Below are positions 59,828 to 64,000 of a stretch of 64,000 nt of DNA, in pieces. Every line of letters starts with the position of its first letter. Position 1 is the first letter of the stretch. The stretch covers positions 1 to 64,000 of the forward strand of contig NZ_RHHT01000025.1 in assembly GCF_003710985.1 (NCBI RefSeq). Direction: 5' to 3'. The notes beneath the pieces were generated by a model. It made no database searches. It saw only the letters and a program-made list of their open reading frames with translations, and had not been told where the DNA came from. The stretch comes from Brevibacillus panacihumi. Its GTDB lineage: Bacteria; Bacillota; Bacilli; Brevibacillales; Brevibacillaceae. The position numbers were made by a program, and so were the translations under genes.

Positions 59828-59912
59828 CAGACAAAGCTGGTCGAGGAAAAAGGAGAAATCAACCCGCCTGGAGCGTTTTCTCCTTTTTCCGCCCCTCCAC
59901 TACAGTCCGATC
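59828..59912. repeat. Nested palindromic repeat element, short copy
   Basis: GGAAAAAGGAGAAA (59845-59858) pairs with 59877-59890 over 14 bp. The left flank (ACAAAGCTGGTCGAGG), the spacer (AACCCGCCTGGAGCG) and the right flank (CCACTACAGTCCGATC) match those of the long copy at 1701-1945 in the same orientation, but the 157-base inner palindrome is absent. It lies between the convergent hydrolase and catalase genes, in the probable 3' untranslated region of catalase. Confidence 0.8.
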
Positions 59913-59926
59913 AAACGGCTTTTCTT

Positions 59927-61384
59927 TTATTCAACCTCACTAAGCTCAATCCCAAGTGCATCCGCAACACCCTTGCCATAAGCAGGGTCTGCCTTCAGGC
60001 AATTGCTGATATGTCTGATCTTGATTTCCTTCGGCGCATCGCCCATGGCACGAGCGGTATTTTCAAACAAAACCTGCTGCTGCGCCGGGCTCATCAGATT
60101 GAACAATCGCCCTGGCTGCGTGTAGTAGTCGTTGTCATCTTCACGGAAATCCCAGTGGGCAGCAGCGCCTTCGAGAGCGAGTGGCGGCTCGCTGAAATCA
60201 GGCTGGTCCTGCCATTCGCCGTAGCTGTTTGGTTCATAGCCGATCGTGGAACCGGCGTTGTTGTCCACGCGCATTTGGCCGTCGCGATGATAGCTGTGGA
60301 ATGGACACTTCGGCGCATTCACCGGGATTTGGTGATGGTTTACTCCCAGTCTGTAGCGTTGGGCGTCGCCGTAGGAGAACAGACGGCCCTGCAGCATTTT
60401 ATCAGGCGAGAAGCCGATTCCCGGAACGATGTTCGCAGGGGAGAAGGCGAGCTGCTCCACTTCGGCAAAATAGTTGTTCGGATTGCGGTTCAATTCAAAA
60501 TAACCGACTTCGATCAGCGGATAGTCCTTTTTGTACCACACTTTGGTCAGGTCAAACGGGTTGTACGGCATTTTGGCCGCATCTGCTTCCGGCATCACCT
60601 GGATATACATGGTCCATTTCGGGAAATCGCCCTTTTCGATGCTGTTGTAGAGGTCTGCCTGATGGCTCTCCCTGTCTTGGCCGATCAGCTCTGCTGCTTC
60701 TTCGTCCGTCAGGTTTTTGATGCCTTGCTGGGATTTCAGGTGGAATTTCACCCAGAAGCGTTCATTTTTATCGTTGATCATGCTGAATGTATGGCTGCCA
60801 AATCCGTGCATATGTCTGTAGGACGCTGGGATTCCGCGATCACTCATGACGATCGTCACCTGGTGGAGCGCTTCAGGCAACGATGTCCAGAAGTCCCAGT
60901 TGTTCTTCGCGCTGCGCATGTTGGTGCGCGGATCGCGTTTGACGGCGCGGTTCAAGTCAGGGAATTTCAGCGGGTCGCGGATGAAAAAGACGGGCGTATT
61001 GTTGCCGACGAGATCCCAGTTTCCTTCTTCGGTATAAAATTTCATGGCAAATCCGCGAATATCACGTTCCGCATCGGCCGCACCGCGTTCACCGGCTACG
61101 GTGGAGAAGCGCACGATCATTTCCGTCTGCTTTCCGATTTCGGAAAAGATTTTTGCTTTTGAATATTTTGTAATATCATGCGTTACCGTAAACGTACCGT
61201 AAGCGGCGGAGCCTTTGGCGTGCATCCGTCTTTCTGGAATGACTTCTCTGTCAAAATGGGCGAGCTTTTCCAAGAACCAGACATCCTGCAGCAGCATCGG
61301 GCCTCTGGGGCCAGCCGTCATGGAATTCTGGTTGTTGGCGACCGGCGCACCGGCCGCTGTTGTGAGTTTTTTCTTTTCCGTCAT
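59927..61384 (-). CDS. katA: Haem catalase (small-subunit type)
   Basis: A 485-residue monofunctional catalase. The distal histidine is in [14 protein letters not shown] (about 54), the distal asparagine in [15 protein letters not shown] (about 127) and the proximal tyrosine in [15 protein letters not shown] (about 337). It decomposes hydrogen peroxide in the cytoplasm. The start at 61384 ([12 protein letters not shown]) has AAGGGG nine bases upstream; the frame to 61504 runs through the operator region. Two PerR-like boxes lie just upstream and a truncated Fur-family gene follows, as expected for peroxide control. Confidence 0.95.
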   Translation of the reverse strand: MTEKKKLTTAAGAPVANNQNSMTAGPRGPMLLQDVWFLEKLAHFDREVIPERRMHAKGSAAYGTFTVTHDITKYSKAKIFSEIGKQTEMIVRFSTVAGERGAADAERDIRGFAMKFYTEEGNWDLVGNNTPVFFIRDPLKFPDLNRAVKRDPRTNMRSAKNNWDFWTSLPEALHQVTIVMSDRGIPASYRHMHGFGSHTFSMINDKNERFWVKFHLKSQQGIKNLTDEEAAELIGQDRESHQADLYNSIEKGDFPKWTMYIQVMPEADAAKMPYNPFDLTKVWYKKDYPLIEVGYFELNRNPNNYFAEVEQLAFSPANIVPGIGFSPDKMLQGRLFSYGDAQRYRLGVNHHQIPVNAPKCPFHSYHRDGQMRVDNNAGSTIGYEPNSYGEWQDQPDFSEPPLALEGAAAHWDFREDDNDYYTQPGRLFNLMSPAQQQVLFENTARAMGDAPKEIKIRHISNCLKADPAYGKGVADALGIELSEVE

Positions 61385-61419
61385 ACTCCTCTTCCCCTTT
61401 CTCATCGTGCGAACCTTAT

Positions 61420-61451
61420 TTAAAATAATTATAATATGATAATCATTATAA
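61420..61451 (-). promoter_or_regulatory. Two PerR/Fur-like boxes upstream of katA
   Basis: On the minus strand TTATAATGATTATCA (61437-61451) and TTATAATTATTTTAA (61420-61434) match the 7-1-7 PerR consensus TTATAATnATTATAA at 13 and 14 of 15 positions. They lie 36-67 bases before the katA start. The second half of the box nearest katA (ATTTTAAATAAGG) recurs in front of the Fur-family gene. Confidence 0.78.
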
Positions 61452-61596
61452 TTTAGTATCTGGGCTTTTGCAACCAGCAAACTGTTTTGAAGAATTTCCC
61501 TCATACGACATTCCGCGACATTGGCTTTCCTGTTATACCCTATTCAGAACAGGCATCACTCATACCAAAGGAGTAGTGACGACCTGTTGTCGCGTT

Positions 61597-61893
61597 TTAC
61601 ATGACTTCCTTTAGCATGGGAGCCGATCGGGGAATGATACATTGAAAGCGCGTTGCGGCATGTCCGGCAGGATGCTCCTTGAGGATTCCCATTTTGACAA
61701 AAAAACGCAAAGCCGTGTAGACCGTGGAGAGTGTGATATTGGGCATCTCCCGTTTCAGGGCGATGTAGACATCCTTGGCAGTCGGGGAGTCGAGTGTGGA
61801 GAGCATATGCAGCAAGACTGCCCTCCGCTGTACAGTAAGTCGCTTGCCTAGATATTTGACCTGCTGCGTGACACTCGTGATTTGTGGTTCCAT
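61597..61893 (-). CDS. Fur/PerR-family protein, C-terminally truncated
   Basis: A 98-residue protein containing only the winged-helix half of a Fur/PerR regulator: VKYLGKRLTVQRRAVLLHMLSTLDSPTAKDVYIALKREMPNITLSTVYTALRFFVKMGIL. The family is normally 140-150 residues, with a metal-binding dimerisation domain (HxHxxC and CxxC) after the wing. Here the sequence turns non-homologous at about residue 83 and stops. AAGGGGTGAG precedes the ATG. Its upstream region carries the AATTTTAAATAAGG element shared with katA. It may be a decayed PerR paralogue or a stand-alone DNA-binding fragment. Confidence 0.75.
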   Translation of the reverse strand: MEPQITSVTQQVKYLGKRLTVQRRAVLLHMLSTLDSPTAKDVYIALKREMPNITLSTVYTALRFFVKMGILKEHPAGHAATRFQCIIPRSAPMLKEVM

Positions 61894-62030
61894 CGCAGCT
61901 CACCCCTTATTTAAAATTATTATTATGTAATTTTAATTATCATCTTCTTTTTGAGCTCCGTCAATCCTTTTCTTTTAAAGCAGGATATGGTACGTTATGG
62001 GCGATTTTGTAACAGGCAGGAGTGGAGTGT

Positions 62031-62900
62031 GTGTCACGAAAAAAACGAGCAATCATCCCGATCGACAGTCCGCGAAGAAAAGGGCTGGAGTACCTGATGC
62101 TGGTAATCGGCTCACTGGTTCTCGCAACCAGCTTCAATGTGTTCCTCAATCCCAACCAGATTGCCTCAGGCGGCGTCTCCGGGCTTTCGACCATTCTGTT
62201 CAACCTGTTCGGCTGGTCCCCGGCCATCTTCCAGTGGGCCATCAATATTCCCTTGCTGCTGCTGGGAATGAAAATGTTGGACAAGCAGACTGCCATGAAA
62301 GCAGCAGTGGGCTCTGTCGTTTTGCCGCTTTGCGTGATGCTGACGAGCCATTTGCAGCCGCTGACGAACAACACGCTGCTCGCCAGCATATACGGCGGGA
62401 TCGGCGTCGGGCTGGGGATTGGCATTGTGTTTCGCGGCAGGGGCTCGACAGGCGGTTTTGCTATCGCCTCGCAAATCTTGCATAAGCATTCGGGGCTGAG
62501 CCTGGGAGCCAGCGTAGCCGTCTTTGATGGCATGGTGATCGCACTGGCAGGGATTGTTTTCGATGCGGAAAAGGCACTTTTTGCCCTGATCGCCTTGTTT
62601 GTCACCAGCAAGACCATTGATATTGTCCAGATGGGCTGGAACACCACCAAGGTCGCCTACATCATTTCGAATGAAACAGAAACCTTGAGGGAGACGATTT
62701 TGTATGATCTGGACCGAGGAGTAACCTTGCTGGATGCGGCGGGCGGGTATACGGGAGATCATCGAAAAGTGTTGATGGCCGTAGTCAGCCAAAGTGAAGT
62801 GAGCAAGCTGAAAATGATGGTGCGCTCGGTTGATCCGGATTCGTTCATCATTTTATGTCCTGCGCATGAGGTGATTGGAGAGGGGTTTCGGGCTGTTTAG
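62031..62900 (+). CDS. YitT-family membrane protein (DUF161/DUF2179)
   Basis: A 289-residue protein with five or six transmembrane helices in the YitT_membrane domain (LVLATSFNVFLNPNQIASGGVSGLSTIL; GRGSTGGFAIASQIL) and a cytoplasmic DUF2179 domain at the C-terminus (GVTLLDAAGGYTGDHRKVLMAVVSQSEVSKLK). Bacillus genomes carry several paralogues of unknown function. I choose the GTG at 62031 (VSRKKRAIIPID), eight bases after AGGAG; a GTG three codons earlier is possible. Confidence 0.9.
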   Translation: MSRKKRAIIPIDSPRRKGLEYLMLVIGSLVLATSFNVFLNPNQIASGGVSGLSTILFNLFGWSPAIFQWAINIPLLLLGMKMLDKQTAMKAAVGSVVLPLCVMLTSHLQPLTNNTLLASIYGGIGVGLGIGIVFRGRGSTGGFAIASQILHKHSGLSLGASVAVFDGMVIALAGIVFDAEKALFALIALFVTSKTIDIVQMGWNTTKVAYIISNETETLRETILYDLDRGVTLLDAAGGYTGDHRKVLMAVVSQSEVSKLKMMVRSVDPDSFIILCPAHEVIGEGFRAV

Positions 62901-62908
62901 AGAACGCC

Positions 62909-62944
62909 TAAAAAACAGGAAGGAGGCAAGATGCCTTCTTCCTG
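62909..62944 (-). terminator. Terminator of the downstream chemoreceptor
   Basis: CAGGAAGGAGGC (62916-62927) pairs with GCCTTCTTCCTG (62933-62944) over an AAGAT loop. On the minus strand it is followed by TTTTTTA. It also lies 16 bases after the YitT-like stop and may serve that gene weakly. Confidence 0.8.
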
Positions 62945-62953
62945 ATGTGAGCT

Positions 62954-64000
62954 CTACAATTTGCTGACGAGCTGATTTAGATTTTCTGCCATACTGGAGA
63001 GTTCCTCGGTTGCGGAAGCCGTTTCTTCTGTGCTGGCAGAGGTTTGTTGTGTGACTGCTGCGATATTTTGGGCAGATTGGAGAATTTCATTTGTCTGGGC
63101 TGCCTGCTCTTCGCAACTGGCGGCAACTTCCGTGATTCTCGCTGCAGAGTTTTTGACATACTCGATAATTTCCGTGAAGGATTGGCCTGCGTGCAGGATC
63201 AGTTCGTTGCCTGAACGCACCGTTTCCACGGTATCCTGGGTACTTTCCTGCATCCTCTGCACCAAGTGGATGATTTCCTTGGTTGCTTCGCCGCTTTGGT
63301 TGGCGAGCTTCCCTACGGAATCTGCTACGACGGCAAAACCGCGCCCATGTTCACCGGCGCGCGCTGCTTCAATCGAAGCGTTGAGAGCCAGCAGTTTGGT
63401 TTGATCGGCAATGTCTTTGATCGTCGTGACGATCACGTCGATTTTCCGCGAGTTTTCCAGCAGGTAATGGACCTTTTTCGAGATGTCCTGCATGCCCTCC
63501 ATCGCATTGTTCATCAGATGTCCGCCATTCTCGGCAGCAGACGAGGTCTGGTTGACCAATGTGCTGGTTTCTTCGATGTTGGCGGAGATTTGGCTGATCG
63601 CGATGTCCATCTGCTCGATCATTTCCGTGATAGAGTTGACCATGCTGGCTTGATGCTGGCTCCCGGAGGCAACTTCCTGGATGCTTGCAGTAATTTCTTC
63701 GGACGAGCTGGCTACGGTATGGGAGGATTGCACAATATTGCTCGCTACTCTTCGAATATCGCGAATGATGAGGAGGATCAAGGCAACCCCGGCCAAAGTG
63801 GCAATGGACATAACCGTAATCAGGATGTACAGGGATGTTGTATAGACATTGACGGATTCATCTGTCGCAGCAAGTGCGCTCTGCTTGTTGAACTCAATCA
63901 TGCGCGCGAGATCTTCTTGAGCGGTTTCCCAGGCAGCGACCGTCTTTTTCAATTCGGAGATAATGTAGGCGGAGTCAGAGCCTTTGGCAGTGGTAATCAT
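62954..64000 (-). CDS. Methyl-accepting chemotaxis protein, 5' end outside the window
   Basis: The visible 348 residues hold the end of the ligand domain, a transmembrane helix (about [20 protein letters not shown]) and the full cytoplasmic signalling domain with the hairpin tip [23 protein letters not shown]. After the membrane helix the sequence passes within about ten residues to the methylation helices ([24 protein letters not shown]), so a canonical HAMP domain appears to be absent. The true start lies beyond position 64000; the Met at the edge is internal. Confidence 0.9.
   Translation of the reverse strand: MITTAKGSDSAYIISELKKTVAAWETAQEDLARMIEFNKQSALAATDESVNVYTTSLYILITVMSIATLAGVALILLIIRDIRRVASNIVQSSHTVASSSEEITASIQEVASGSQHQASMVNSITEMIEQMDIAISQISANIEETSTLVNQTSSAAENGGHLMNNAMEGMQDISKKVHYLLENSRKIDVIVTTIKDIADQTKLLALNASIEAARAGEHGRGFAVVADSVGKLANQSGEATKEIIHLVQRMQESTQDTVETVRSGNELILHAGQSFTEIIEYVKNSAARITEVAASCEEQAAQTNEILQSAQNIAAVTQQTSASTEETASATEELSSMAENLNQLVSKL

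Overview
The window looks like chromosomal DNA of an endospore-forming, Gram-positive Bacillota, most likely Brevibacillus or a close relative in the Paenibacillales. The pointers are a GerA-type spore germination receptor operon, GlpP antitermination, a preQ1-I riboswitch, an mhqNOD-type quinone detoxification operon, strong AAGGAGG ribosome binding sites, frequent TTG/GTG starts and moderate GC. The genus is an inference from gene content; no 16S gene or other marker is present. I see no rRNA, tRNA, CRISPR array, intact insertion sequence or prophage.

Layout. 0-2 kb: a cut hypothetical gene, a cold-shock protein, a glyoxalase-fold protein and a nested palindromic repeat. 2-5 kb: two penicillin-recognising-type serine hydrolases and a DnaQ-type exonuclease. 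5-10.4 kb (minus): a lipid-linked sugar-phosphate transferase and a germinant receptor operon in the order A-C-D-B. 10.4-13.9 kb: a leader with two mini-ORFs, a stem-loop domain and two intrinsic terminators in front of an Smr-less MutS2 paralogue and a DUF43/BpsA-type aminopropyltransferase-like gene. 14-16.4 kb: a membrane protein, a 3-hydroxyisobutyrate-dehydrogenase-type reductase and a Crp/Fnr regulator. 16.5-19.8 kb: a five-gene operon built round a sodium:solute symporter, with DUF3830 and helical-bundle proteins. 19.8-27.3 kb: a glycerol-phosphate region (binding-protein ABC importer, HAD phosphatase, GlpP, GlpD) in which the importer and glpD both sit behind look-alike terminator leaders. 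27-34 kb: a chemoreceptor, an SDR, and a TetR regulator divergent from kynureninase and an amino-acid permease. 34-46.3 kb: a patch of small, hypothetical and damaged genes (frameshifted DUF418, amber-interrupted secreted protein, formylglycine-generating-enzyme-like gene with an early TGA, old-yellow-enzyme remnant) plus an ECF sigma/anti-sigma pair. 46.5-49 kb (minus): queCDEF under a preQ1 riboswitch. 49-53.5 kb: an aldehyde dehydrogenase and an NAD salvage operon (NUDIX regulator, PnuC, NadR-like). 53.5-59.8 kb: a secreted protein, GrpB, mhqNOD-like genes, a cupin, a third serine hydrolase and an alpha/beta hydrolase. 59.8-62 kb: a short copy of the palindromic repeat, catalase with PerR-like boxes and a truncated Fur-family gene. 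62-64 kb: a YitT-family protein and a chemoreceptor running off the right edge.

The most promising undescribed unit is 10442-13851. Its promoter, strong-SD seven-codon ORF, 13-bp closing stem around a second 22-codon ORF and two stacked terminators read like a translation-responsive attenuator. The gene it controls belongs to a family (MutS2) whose canonical member acts on stalled ribosomes, and that gene is coupled to a polyamine-synthase-like gene. Next are the nested palindromic repeat (long copy 1701-1945, short copy near 59870) and the paired GlpP-type leaders.
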